From the NCBI GenBank assembly GCA_012064385.1, contig QRDG01001868.1:244530-308529 (forward strand): DNA of 64,000 nucleotides. Reading direction: 5' to 3'. Positions 46,931 to 57,763 of this stretch are shown here, piece by piece. Origin of the DNA: Puccinellia tenuiflora. Its lineage: Eukaryota > Streptophyta > Magnoliopsida > Poales > Poaceae. Below the pieces are notes generated by a model that did no database searches, was not told where the DNA came from, and saw only the letters and a list, made by a program, of their open reading frames with translations. Within the stretch, counting starts at the first letter, position 1, and the number at the start of each line of letters is the position of its first letter. The position numbers and the translations under genes were made by a program.

Positions 46931-48678
46931 TGTGCTTTTGATTCTCCAATTGATGCATCTTTTGTTTCCTTGGACATGTATGCTTATCCCCCTGCTACCT
47001 CCTATCTGTTTACTCACAGGATCCTCACATCGTCTCAAGAAAATCACTCACAACCCCAATAAGGTGACTAGAAAAGAAAAGAGGGGAAATCGTGCTTATT
47101 TGGATCAGACCGAGGATGGCCGCTTGGTTCAACGTGACAGAGGTGCTGCTGCTAGAGAGGCTGCGCAGAGAAGAGCCGAAGAAGAGTTCCTTGCTCAAGA
47201 GAGGGCCAAGAAAGCAAAGTTTGACAATTTGACCACCCTTAGTGGGTTGAACAAATCTGAGTTCCGTGCTATGAGGTCACAGCCATTCTTTGATATGCCG
47301 CGAAACTCCTCCAACCCTCACTTATGGAGAACGGAGCAAGAGATTGTGATGAATGAAGTGTATGCCAAGCTATCGGGTCCTAACAAGGTTTGTGTGCAAA
47401 AGGTGCTTAATCTTTCCGCTCTTAGCACCAACCTTATTTCCAAGAGGCCGTGTGGATTGTCCGCAAGCTTGGGTTAGAGCACCTCATGACGCTTCAACAA
47501 AACTATGACATCAACTTGGTGCACCAATTCTTTGCTACCGTTCAGTTTGGAGAAGATGAAGATGTCAAGTTGACTTGGATGACCGTGCCGATGAAGTGTG
47601 AGTCCTCTATGACTCGGTTCGGTGAATTACTTGGCTATGTGTTCCGCAAGGGTGAAGCCTCCCAAGGAAGAATCATGCATACAGAAAGAGTTCATTATGA
47701 CAAAAACAAGATGACACCGCTTTATCTCAACACGTCCGCTGTTGGCTCCAACAAGGACCTTCTTCCAACTTTCAATATCCTCCTTCGCATGTTTAGGTGC
47801 AACATTGCATCCCAAGCCGGAAATGTGGATGCAATTCGTGGAGGGCTTGTCAACCTCCTTACTCACTCCCATACGGTGCTTCAAGCCGGAGTTAATTGTC
47901 AAGGGGTTGAGATTGATGTGATGAACTTCATAAAATGCGAGTTGCATTGGGCGGTGCATGAGATGAAAAATCCTATCTATGGACCTTATGTGATGATGCT
48001 CATCCTTGATCAAGTGCCACAACTCAACCGCGAGCTTTTCACCGTTCACAAGGCGGGCGCATTTCAAATCCTCAAGCATGACAAGCCTTCTTCTTCTTCT
48101 TCAAGTGGTCCCTCTCGTGTTCCGTTTGCCTCAAGTGAAGAAGAGGATGAAGAAGATGTGGCACCCGTTCGTAGGAGGAGTAAGAATGCCAACCCTCCCT
48201 CATGGGTTAGCAAGGGCAAAGATGATGTGCAAAGGAAGATAAAGAAGCTTAGTTGGTTTGAAAAGATGATGATCCGCATGAATGTGTGCCTTCACCGGGA
48301 AATTACGAAGGATATAGGGAGAGGAAGTTGATCATCTCCAATCAAAATAAGTTGTTCAAGGAGTTGGAGAAAAAGAGGGACAAGACTCCTACACCTCCTC
48401 CTTCTCCTCGCATTGACAGAGCAACGCAAGAAGAGCTCGCCGAAGAAGATGAATCCTCCGGTAGTGAGCCGGCAGTTTCCTATGATGCTTGGCACGCAAA
48501 GCAATTCCCTTGGTCAGATTTTAATTTTGAGGACGTGTCCTCCCATATGCCTTCTTCCTCACGCAACACCGGAAAGGCTCCAATGCCTCAAAGGGAGATT
48601 GAAGAAGTTGAGGATGCTAGTGGATCGCAATATGATGAGGATGATGATGATGACGCCACCGACGAGGACTCCGAGTGA
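46683..48678 (+). pseudogene. Extra spliced ORF downstream of pol (plant transposon protein domain), broken
   Basis: Exon 1 is tiny (46683-46695, MSSS plus one base) with a GT donor; exon 2 starts at 47020 after an AG acceptor and continues in frame with GSSHRLKKITHNPNK. Exon 2 encodes a basic coil (ARDRG-type, EEEFLAQERAKKAKFDN), then a domain resembling the 'putative plant transposon protein' family: HQFFATVQFGEDEDVKLTWM, LLPTFNILLRMFRCNIA, AGNVDAIRGGLVNLLTHSH. An acidic tail follows. A one-base deletion near 47435 and another shift near 48290 break the frame. It lies in the position where some Sireviruses carry an env-like gene, but no signal peptide or membrane segment is seen. A GC-rich C/T-rich leader at about 46530-46680 looks like its own promoter region. 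Function unknown. Confidence 0.72.
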
Positions 48679-49179
48679 TCTCTTTGGGGATCGTTAGCAT
48701 CGCCTTTCTTCCTTTTTGGTGTCTCGATGCCAAAGGGGGAGAAATGGTTCTAGTAGGCTATCCGTGGGATTTGCTTGGGTCGGGGCACAAGCATTTGCTT
48801 TTATCATTCCTTAAGAGCTTGTGTTTCTTTTATTTCGTGTGTTAAACTTTGTGTTGAACTCTATTCCATTTGCTTCTTTTATGTGTGAGATGTGTGGATC
48901 TTGTGGTTGTTAAGGAGACATGATATCAGTTTTTATCTATGGTTGAATTGGAATTATCTTTATTCTCACTCACAAGGTATGGTTGCTAACATTATCATCA
49001 ACCCCTCTATATCATGTTCCTTATGTTTGCAAATGATTGTGTCCTTGAGTATATCATGTCTTATTTTATTTGTGGCATTCTCCCCTATATGTGTATGCAC
49101 GCATTTAGGGGGAGATGCTATTTGTCACATGATATGATCCGATTATTTTGCAAATCCTAGTGTTGTCATCTAACACAAA

Positions 49180-49191
49180 AAAGGGGGAGAT
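49180..49191 (+). promoter_or_regulatory. Terminal polypurine tract of the outer element
   Basis: AAAGGGGGAGAT ends directly before the 3' LTR. Similar tracts occur upstream near 45390, 48733 and 49108. Confidence 0.85.
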
Positions 49192-50480
49192 TGAAAGAAC
49201 ATTTCCTAAACCCTATTTGTTTTGTGTGTTAGTTAACAACACTAATGATTATCTAATATGATGCTAAGTGATGTAGGTTAATTGATATATTTCTACCTTT
49301 AGCTTCACTCACCAAAAAGCGAAGAAATGACAATGTGTTCTTGCTGCAGGAATTTTCCTAGCCGGAGTTTCCGTCCTGTCAGGCCGGAGTCTCCGGCCCC
49401 TGGATTTTCCTGCCCTCTGGCCAGCGTGTGGTGCGGTACTGGATACCCCTCCGGAGTACCACCGGAGGGTGTCCGGAGTCTCCGGGAGACCGGAGTCTCC
49501 GGCCCTGGCTACCGGAGTCTCCGGCCAGTCCTGCGTCCTCGACTTTTCTTCGCCCGGGTGCGGAGTCTCCGTCCTGCACCGGAGTCTCCGGCCCTCCAGA
49601 CCGGAGTTTCCGGTCCTCCCCGAAGCAAGTGAAGTGTGGTGCGCCACTGTATGGGTGTCCGGAGGACCCCCGGAAGGAGACCGGAGTCTCCGGCCCACTT
49701 AGGCCGGAGTCTCCGGCATAAGTGACCCCCAACGGCTATAATTCTCAGAGGGGTATAATACCCCTCCACCTACCTCAGGACAGCTAGCTCGTCCAGCATT
49801 TATGAACCCTAATATTTGAGAGCTCAAAATCACAAGATCTCCCAATTCCTCCGTCCAAACGCGTTGATCTTCGGAGGATTGAAGGAGAAGACCCGGATCT
49901 ACATCTTCACCAAGCCGTTCTTCATTTCCCCCTCGTTCACTCGAGGATTCTTGTTTCTAGGGTTAGCTTTGTGTTACCCTAGATTCTTGTGATCATTTGT
50001 TGTTGTATTTGTGACAGTGTTGTTGATTTGGGAGCCCCCAATTTAGTTGTGGGTGTGTGCCCCAAGAACCGTGTAAGGGCTCCGGATTCCGCCTTGAAGG
50101 ACTCCGAATAGTGGAAGGTGAACCAAACCTTTGTGGTAAAGTTCATCGGAGAATAGGGTGAGGCCTTTGTGGCGTTGAGTAGGCCTTTGTGGCGAGCTCA
50201 CACCCCTCCAACGAGACGTACTCCCTTAACAAGGAGGAACTCGGGAATACATCCTTGTCTCCGCGTGCTTCCCTTCGGTTACCTCTTTCCATCTATCTTG
50301 TTCTTACGTTGTGCTACTTGTTTAATCGTAATTGCCATCTTGTCATATAGGTAAATTCATCGTAGATGCATGTCTAGATAATTTACCGTTTTGCTAAAGC
50401 CTAAAATTGAAAAAGATTTAAAATTTGGTGTAGCACCTATTCACCCCCCCCCCCTCTAGGTGCCCTTACGATCCCTTTTA
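49192..50480 (+). repeat. 3' LTR of the outer element
   Basis: 1289 bp, collinear with the 5' LTR. One palindrome unit (about 19 bp) present in the 5' LTR near 28020 is absent here, the TATA box lacks one A, and the C-run is 11 long. Confidence 0.93.
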
Positions 50481-50485
50481 GTTGT

Positions 50486-51686
50486 GGCCGTAAAGCTTAG
50501 GGAGAAAGTCTTCATAGAACTGAAGAAGATTTGGCAAACGTCACGGCTTTTGCCTACTGACGGTAGCAGCGCCCGTGGGTGATGTGTGCAAGTGCATAGT
50601 CTTGTTTATTTGTTTTCAAATTAAGAGAGCCGAACCATGAGGATGTGAGAAAATGGTCTTTTGTTCGTGTTGATGCTTAATGAAGAGTGACTACAAGTTA
50701 TCTAAATTCCAAGTAAGAGAGTCGTCAAAGTGATTTGTTTGAAATGGTTTAAAGTACCATTAAAATTATTAATAGTAACATAGAGCATTGTGATGGAAAT
50801 GATGGAATTGGCATTAGGGCTAAAAGCGTTCTCAGAGACTCCGCATTCACCACTAGCATAATGGGTCAATTGTGATGGATCCATTTTATCTATGTATCAT
50901 GGTATGTATGGATGGAGCCCGGCATAAAGATACAAATATGTCCCAATGACTTGTGATACACCTCGCACAACCACTATTACCCCGCCAAAGGCCGATGCTA
51001 GAGTGAGTACAGTAATAATTAAGGTTGACCCCATGGATGTGAAGTAAAGGACTTGGAATACGTACCGCAGATGGTCAGCAAAGGAGAGAGACTCCTTCTA
51101 TCACCGCAATACCCACAAACCCCTCCTGGCAAAGGCAAATATTACGTAGTCGTTGTTTGCACAATATCATTAAGAACATTACAAACTATGCCATACATAT
51201 CAAATACATCCTTCATACAATTTCATGTGGCTATTAGGATTTGTCCATACCCCTAAGAACTAATGGAACTAGTCAGACCAAGTTGTGCAGCCCGTTTGGT
51301 TGCCAACAATGTTCTGGCCAGGCCCGTTTCGCTGCATGCAAGTTTTCAAGCCCACGACGTTTGGTTGTATGCATGTTTCAGGTACTCTTACCTCCTGTGT
51401 ACGTGGTAGTCTTACCTCACACATCACAACACCATGAAGGGCGAGCAGGACAACAGCGCGGCGTGAGGGCATGGCGACGGTGCCGGGGCGGCGGCGTGGC
51501 GGCGGTGCCGGTGTTTACGCATGTACACCACGCTCGCTCTAATTACCGATGCGACTACCACAGGTCCCATAGCTATGAGCGGCGACATCTGGACAAGGAC
51601 AATGTCGAGTAAATGTCGTTGTGTCGGCATAACCTACTAGCTGCTGCTATGTAGGCGGCGACCGGCGGTGACGGAGAGGTTGAAGA
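50486..51686. other. Intergenic sequence right of the Sirevirus
   Basis: No gene is recognised. ORFs such as 51241-51612 are short and low-complexity. The part near 51283-51380 (CCCGTTTGGTTGCC) resembles the start of small grass transposons, but I could not find a matching second end. Confidence 0.35.
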
Positions 51687-51809
51687 ATATATATATATTC
51701 CAGCTATTCTGTACTCCCGTACAGAATAACTATTCTGCACAACTTTCTAAACTTTCTAAACAATAATCGGTGAACCTCTCGGTGGAACGCCCAGTTTTTT
51801 GTTTTTCCG

Positions 51810-52640
51810 GAGAGTATTTCGACCACCATTTTCAAATCGTTTATCGGAATGACGCATTCGATACACCGTTGGATAGCTACGGAAATCGCGCAACTTTTAC
51901 TCTTCGGGACGGTTTTCAAATTCGGTACGGTTTTAAAATAATTTTAAATATACTAAACACGGTTTTTACGATTTTGCCCAAGTTCGTAGAGTATTTGGGT
52001 CGCCATTTTCAAACCGCTCGTCGGATTGATACAAATAATATGCCGTTGCATAGGTATGGAAATTGCGCAACTTTTATTCTTCGGGACGGTTTCCAAATTC
52101 TGTACGGTTTTTGAACAATTTTAAATATACTATACAATGTTTTCGCGGATTTGTCCGTTTTCGTACTGTATTTTGGACGCCATTCGCAAACCGTTTGTCG
52201 GATTGATGCAAATGATACGCCGTTGGAAAGCTATGGAAAATGCGCAACTTCTCTATCTCTATATAATTTTCGAAATTCTTTACGGTTTAAGAGCAGTTTC
52301 AAACTTAAACAGTTCTGTTTTTCTAAAAAAATTAGGTCCAGCGGACTATTTTGGACCCCATTTTCAAATTGCTCGTCGGATTGATGCAAATAATATACCG
52401 TTGGGAAGGTATGAAAAATGTGCAAATTTTCTATTGCTAGCAAATTTTCGAAATTCCTTACGGTTTAAGAGCAGTTTCAAAATTAAACATTTATGTTTTT
52501 TGAAATTTTTAGATCCAGCGGACTATTTTGGACCCTATTTTCAAATCGCTCGTCGGATAGATGCAAATAATATACCATTGGAAAGGTATGAAAAATGCGC
52601 AACTTTTCTATTCCTAGCCAATTTTTGAAATTCCTTACAG
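51810..52640 (-). repeat. About five 178-bp tandem repeats in element A
   Basis: The phrase CGTCGGATTGATGCAAAT or a close variant recurs near 51838, 52013, 52190, 52369 and 52547, spacing 175-179 bases. It is followed each time by CCGTTGGAAAGGTATG-like text and GCGCAACTTTTCT. Two complementary units occur in element D near 60942-61160. Confidence 0.85.
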
Positions 52641-52744
52641 TTTAAGAGCAGTTTTCAAAATAAATAATTCTATTTTCTGAACTTCACCGGAAACGTAAGT
52701 GAACTTTCTATTTTCATTTAAACTGAATCTCTTTGAACCATCTT

Positions 52745-53010
52745 TTTTCTGAACTTCTTATAAACACCGGTGAACTTCCTTTTCGCGAACCACTTCTGAG
52801 AGTTGATGAACTTTTTCCGAATACATAACTGAACTTCCTTTTTTTTTGTAACAGAATTTTTCGACCTACCATATTTTTTTCTGAACTTCTTATAAACACC
52901 GGTGAACTTCCTTTTCGCGAACCATTTCTAACGTTAGAGAATTGATGAACTTTTTCCGAATACATAACTGAACTTACTTTTTTTTTGCAACAGAATTTCT
53001 CGACCTACCA
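52745..53010. repeat. Two-unit tandem repeat of about 135 bp in element A
   Basis: Both units run from TGAACTTCTTATAAACACCG through CCGAATACATAACTGAACTT to TCGACCTACCATATT. They lie within the GTGAACTTC-rich block. Confidence 0.8.
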
Positions 53011-53110
53011 TATTTTTTTTCTGAACCTCTCGTGATACATAGGTGAACTTCCTATATTTTCGGAAGTGAACTTTATCCGACGAACTATTTTTTTTAAACT
53101 TCTCACGATG

Positions 53111-53537
53111 TGTCGTGGGGCTACCTTTCAGGTGCCTCACGGTGGTGATACCTGGGTCACGCCAAGTGAAGCCCATTGAAGCCCATGAAGCATACCGGGT
53201 GGCCCAAGTAGTCGGTTAGGCCGATGAGAGTTCCCCTTATCTTGTAACGTGCGATCTGCACCGTCCACCCGAGACCTGGCCTGTGATATAAAGGCCAGGA
53301 GGGTGCGTCGTCTAGGTCAAGCAACCAGCAAGCAAACCCTAGCGAGATTGCATCTCGCCATTGTAGCCACCTCAATAATTCCAGACAAGCAGGAGTAGGT
53401 CTTTACCTCACCTCGAGGGGCCGAACCTGGGTAAAACTCGCCCCCTGTTAGCCGTCACAACCACCAACGTTCTCTCTCTCCCCCTCAATCAACCCGGGGT
53501 GTACAACCTTGGGATTTGCCGAGCCCTAACCTCGACA
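53111..53537 (+). mobile_element. Gypsy-type solo LTR
   Basis: 427 bp from TGTCGTGGGGCTACC to CCCTAACCTCGACA with a perfect 5-bp duplication CGATG (53106-53110 and 53538-53542). It contains a TATA-like GATATAAAGGCC near 53284 and a C/T-rich leader. There is no internal domain or second LTR, so it is the product of LTR-LTR recombination. It sits inside element A and is therefore younger. Family not assigned. Confidence 0.85.
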
Positions 53538-54139
53538 CGATGCATAAGTGAACTTACTTTTTTTTTTACAGTTGAGCTATGTAGACCATCCTTTTGCGAA
53601 CTTCTCACCGTACATAAATGAACTTCTTTTTTTTTGAACAACTTGTGAACTTTTACTCAGAAAGTTGACGAACTCCCCAGAATTCGTCAACTTGTGAACT
53701 TTTTTTTTAAATTTAAGAAATATATGAATTCTCCGAATTATTGGAAAAATAAACTTCGTGTCGTGCATAATGTGAACTTCACATAAGTGATGAAGTGAAC
53801 TTTTCTACATATATTAGGTAAATTTTGTTTTATTCACAACACACTAAGTTTGTTTGAGTTCAGTAGTGAAAAATGAACTTGTATCATTTTCCTATTAGCC
53901 GCACATTAACAACAAATACATATATTTTCTTAGTATGGTAGTATTCCAAAAGCCATCGTCAGAAAAGAAAAACTAGAACCCAAACATGAACACCGCCTCT
54001 AGCACATGATGCAACGATGGCGCCTAAGCAAACATCGGTAAATCAAAAACACCTACGAACTGAACTGCATAAGGACTAAATGTGAACAACACTAAAGTCC
54101 CAATGCGAGCTTCAATATGCGGAAGAAATGAACTGCACG

Positions 54140-54890
54140 AAGATTCACGCTGGTAGGGGCAGCGTGGATTCGATCTAGATGGTCGTCGACCGCGCACGAT
54201 GGAGCTCGGTGGGCTTGGTCGGGACGGCGCTGGGTGGAGGCTGGCCGGGCCGGCGCTCGTTGTTGCTGGATGGGGCGGCATGCGGGGCTGGGAGGTGGAG
54301 GCGGCCGCCGGCGCGCGGGACTGGAAGGTGGAGGGCGTCCGCCGACACGTAGGTGGAGGCAACCGGCTGCGAGGTCGAGCGCGAGGGGAGGACGTCGGTC
54401 AGCGTCAGCATCGCGCGCACGGGGAAGGCGGCCGGCGACGGGGTCACGTGCGCTGGTGGAGGAGGGCGCCTAGGAGGCAGACGGCGGCGGGAGGCGGGGC
54501 GCCTAGGAGTCCGCTGGCGGTGGGAGGCAACCGGCGGCGGGGCGCCTGGGAGGCAACCGGCGGTGGGAGGCAGCCGGCGGCGGGGCGCCCTGGGAGGCAG
54601 CCGGCGGCGGGGCGCCCTGGGAGGCAGCCGAAGCGGGGCTTGGGTACGCGTGCAGGAGGAGTGCGGTCGGCCGGCGGTGGGGTCGCGCGCCTGGGAGGAC
54701 GTCGGCGGTGCAAAGTTGGATCGGGCGGCCGGCCGGGGTGGGAAAGTGGACCGGGATCGGGCAGGGTGGAAAGCTTTTTTTTTAGGGAGCGTGCTGGGAA
54801 GTTGGATCGGGGCTGGGTGGGTGTTTTTTTTTCTCCCGTGCGGGTCGGTGTTGGGCGGCCGGAGCAGGATCGGGACGGGGTGGGAGGTTG
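54140..54890. other. GC-rich block of element A with short tandem repeats
   Basis: A GC-rich stretch in which GGCAGCCGGCGGCGGGGCGC recurs as a short tandem repeat at about 54530-54630. ORFs on both strands are low-complexity Gly/Arg-rich. Similar GC-rich blocks lie beside the GCAGGAC end in elements C and D. Confidence 0.55.
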
Positions 54891-54936
54891 TGCAGAATAG
54901 CTATTCTAAAAACACTTAAGGGGTATATATATATAT

Positions 54937-56308
54937 CAAAAATAGTGGCATGCCCATGGTGGTACCTGCCCACCCTAATCTAGCCATTGGATCACCCTGT
55001 AGGTCTTTTTCCACCGGAGATCGACTTTAACAGCGTTAGCACTTGCATTGCATCCCACCTTTTTCGCTATTCCCACAGCCACGGGACCCACCCAACCCCA
55101 CCTCACAAACACACACCCGCACTGACCGCACACACCGTCTCCCCTGCTTTCTTTCCCCACCACCGTTCCCACTCCACCCCAACCATGGCGACCTCCCCGC
55201 CCGCTTCTCGAGTTTCCGAACCCGCGCCCGCCGGTAACCATGAAGCGCAGCTCGTGCCCAGTGCGGCCGTCGGCTTGTTTGCCATCGTGGCTCAGCCCGC
55301 CACCATACAGCTCGTCGGCACGGCTTGCCCCACCTTATCCTGATTGCCGTCCATGGTGGCCAGCGCGCGCGGTGCAGATCGCGGCGCATATTATTCTCCG
55401 GCGAAGGGATGGGGGCGACACGGCCAGCGAGGTCGCGATGTTCTTCTCCGGCGAAGGGATGGTGGGGGAAACGGCCGGCGAGGTCGCGAGCGGAGGCCTT
55501 TTGCAGGATCCAGATCGGCGCGGATGTGCTCGTCCCGCGTGCGTGGCTGCTTTCCGAGCTCTGCCACCACGAACTCTGCATACCAGAGAGTGGCCATCTC
55601 CATCTGGGCGCGAGGATAGAGCCGAACGGGTCTGGGATGCATGCTGGGTCTCCTGATTCTCATGGATCAACATCGACCTGCGTTTGCCACATCCTGCTTT
55701 TTTTCCCTAGATTTTATCCAATGTTCAAGTTGTATTTGAGATCCCGAATCTTGTTGGTGCTCTAGATCCACACGTTGTCTTTTTGTTTCTTTGTGACATT
55801 TGATGGAAATTAATTTTTTTCAGACCGTACTAGATGCTCAAGATCCAAAGGAATTGATTTGATTTTTCTCACCTTTCCGTCTCAACAATTTGGCTGTGCG
55901 TTGCTTTGATTCTACCATTGCTGGTGATGGTCGCAGACAACGGGCTTTGATTCTACCAAATTGCAAGGTTCGTTGCTTCGATAACAAGAATGGGGCACGA
56001 TTTGTTTCTTCGTTAATCAGATGGGGCACGGTTTATTTCTTCGTAAATCAGAACAGCCACATTTCGTTTATTCGATAATAACCAGACCGGGCACTGTTTG
56101 TTTTTTCTTTTCTTTTGACATGGGGCACGTTTTGTTTCTTCGCTAACCATGAATGGACACGGGTGAAAGCCGGCACATGGGTGTTTTCTTCTCGCTAACG
56201 AATAAATGGTTTCTTCGATAACCAAAATGGGCACGGTTCGTTTCTTTGATAGAACGTGGCATGGCTCCTACCTCTTAACAGACGTTAACGACAACACGAA
56301 TCACGAGA

Positions 56309-56311
<3 letters not shown>
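54937..56311. other. Unclassified region between TA-flanked elements A and B
   Basis: The left half (about 55170-55650) is GC-rich with an in-phase duplicated phrase TTCTCCGGCGAAGGGATG (near 55394 and 55445) and an ATG at 55184 opening a 53-codon frame I do not recognise. The right half (about 55920-56250) holds imperfect repeats of GGGCACGGTTTGTTTCTTCG. It could be a decayed element or a gene fragment. Confidence 0.4.

Positions 56312-56360
<49 letters not shown>
56312..56360. repeat. (TA)n microsatellite
   Basis: About 24 TA units form the left border of element B. Confidence 0.95.
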
Positions 56361-56362
<2 letters not shown>

Positions 56363-57753
56363 AAAAATCCTTTCTACACCTGGGTGTAGCTACCCCTGCC
56401 CTCGGTAGTGGTGGATGCGTTAGCTTAACGGGTAATGGGTACGATAGCCGAGCGGATCTTCCTATTTTCTTGGCACTCTCCTATTTATACCTGGATAGTT
56501 ACCGATCCAAACAACCTCCTCTCTCTAATATACTTTTATCTCTCTCGTTCCACCGGCCGAAATCAATGGCTTCAAGAAACTACTAGATCGGAAGCAGCAA
56601 ACCAAGATCAGGTATGCGGTGTGCATGATCTGATTCATCATGGAAATAGATTCTCTTCTTCCTAATTAACATGTTCTTTATTCTGTGTACCCAGTGCCGT
56701 CCATGGATTCCACAGACCTGCTCGCATAGATATACTGATCCAAATTCCAAAGTGAGAAACGTGCTGCGGAAACAGATGCACAATGGCTTAATACGGATAG
56801 ATAGCCGGCCGGTGGCTGCTCTGTGATGACGACGCCAGCGCGGACATGGTGAATATCTTGCTGCTCCGGTGCGGCGGTGAGGACCACGATTGGCCAACTG
56901 CTCTGGCGCTCCCCGCTCCGACGACGTACGGCGACGATGACGACATAAGTTTTAGGATGTATGCACGGATAAAAAGTCTAGCGTTGTTTTAATCTCAGAG
57001 CTAAGAATCAATGAAGCCATGGATGATCTAGCCAGTGGATCTAGTTGTACAGTTGTATCCATACATCAATCGTGATATACACTTGTACTATATTAAAAAA
57101 AATACATATACAGAGTACTCCATAGTCCATACCGTGTTTGTGTAACCTGTTTTTTTATAGATAATCCATACTGCTTTCGGTAGATATACATCATATACTC
57201 CATACTACTTTCTCTATAGATACTGCATACTACTTTTATACGATACTTCAAACTTGTGAGACTAGCTAGAGCGAGCTAGGAGTACGTACACAACCTTGCT
57301 AGATCGATGTTTTTTACCTGTACGTAACAGAACGTATGCATCATGCATGTGCAAAATCAATCTACTCCATACTCATTACAGAACTATACTCCATACAACA
57401 TGCATGCATGCCTCCATATAACTCCAAACTGGGAGAGTCATATACTCCGTACTTCCATACTTCCATCATGTAATACTATGATTTTATTTGGAAGTATGTA
57501 GAAGATGTAGCTAGCTAGGACCTTCTGTTAGACCGCGGATGTTTACCAGCAAGCTAGGACTTATCGATTCAACTAGATGCGGTGCATGCGGCCAACTAAT
57601 CAGCAGGTTGTTAGACTATTACTTAAATACTTTAATTAGAATATCCCAAACGGGTCTCTCCAAACCAACTAGCCCGATTAGCAACGGTATGAAGTGGACA
57701 GGTGGCAAACAAATAGGTAGGGGGTAGCTACACCCGGGTGTAGTGTGAATATG
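56361..57753. mobile_element. TA-flanked hairpin-ended element B (1.4 kb)
   Basis: Lies between (TA)n at 56312-56360 and 57754-57763. Left end: X = CTACACC (56374-56380), inverted GGTGTAG (56383-56389), then CTACCCC (56390-56396). Right end in mirror order: GGGGTAG (57721-57727), CTACACCC (57728-57735), GGGTGTAG (57736-57743). So the ends form hairpins plus a third half-copy, as in A, C, D and E, but with unrelated sequence. The right half is rich in ACTCCATAC-like repeats. No protein is recognised. Confidence 0.7.
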
Positions 57754-57763
57754 TATATATATA

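Larger units (their letters stand above)
27514..50480 (+). mobile_element. Outer Sirevirus-like Copia retrotransposon with extra ORF and nested insertions
   Basis: LTRs at 27514-28823 and 49192-50480 are flanked by a perfect 5-bp duplication GTTGT (27509-27513 and 50481-50485). The order inside is primer site, gag, protease and integrase, reverse transcriptase and RNase H, then a downstream spliced ORF, which is the Copia order plus an extra gene. Several GGGGGAG polypurine tracts, a palindrome array in the LTR and a TTCACC(C)nCTCTAGG block near the LTR end agree with features described for Sireviruses. A 10.56-kb related element (32686-43247) is inserted between integrase and reverse transcriptase, and an hAT MITE at 45774-46304. 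Without these two the element is about 11.9 kb. Pol carries stops and frameshifts, so this copy is dead for autonomous movement. Confidence 0.93.
51699..54923 (-). mobile_element. TA-flanked hairpin-ended element A (3.2 kb)
   Basis: Bounded by (TA)n at 51687-51698 and 54924-54936. The left end reads CCAGC then X = TATTCTGTAC (51705-51714), inverted X = GTACAGAATA (51719-51728) and a third copy TATTCTGCAC (51731-51740). The right end has AGAATAGCTATTCT (near 54896-54909) and matches the inner part of element D's left end, but lacks the outermost X. Internally it has about five 178-bp tandem repeats, a block rich in GTGAACTTC, a gypsy-type solo LTR, and a GC-rich block near the right end. The same order occurs reversed in element D, so A is the same family in opposite orientation. 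No transposase is recognised. Length without the solo LTR is about 2.8 kb. Confidence 0.72.

Noticed and set aside
51810..52640. CRISPR-like array
   Set aside because: The repeats are about 178-bp whole-unit tandem repeats without short repeat/unique spacer structure, in a plant nuclear genome.
54199..54919. Long Gly/Arg-rich ORFs in the GC-rich block of element A
   Set aside because: Several overlapping frames on both strands are open because of composition and short tandem repeats; no motif is recognisable.
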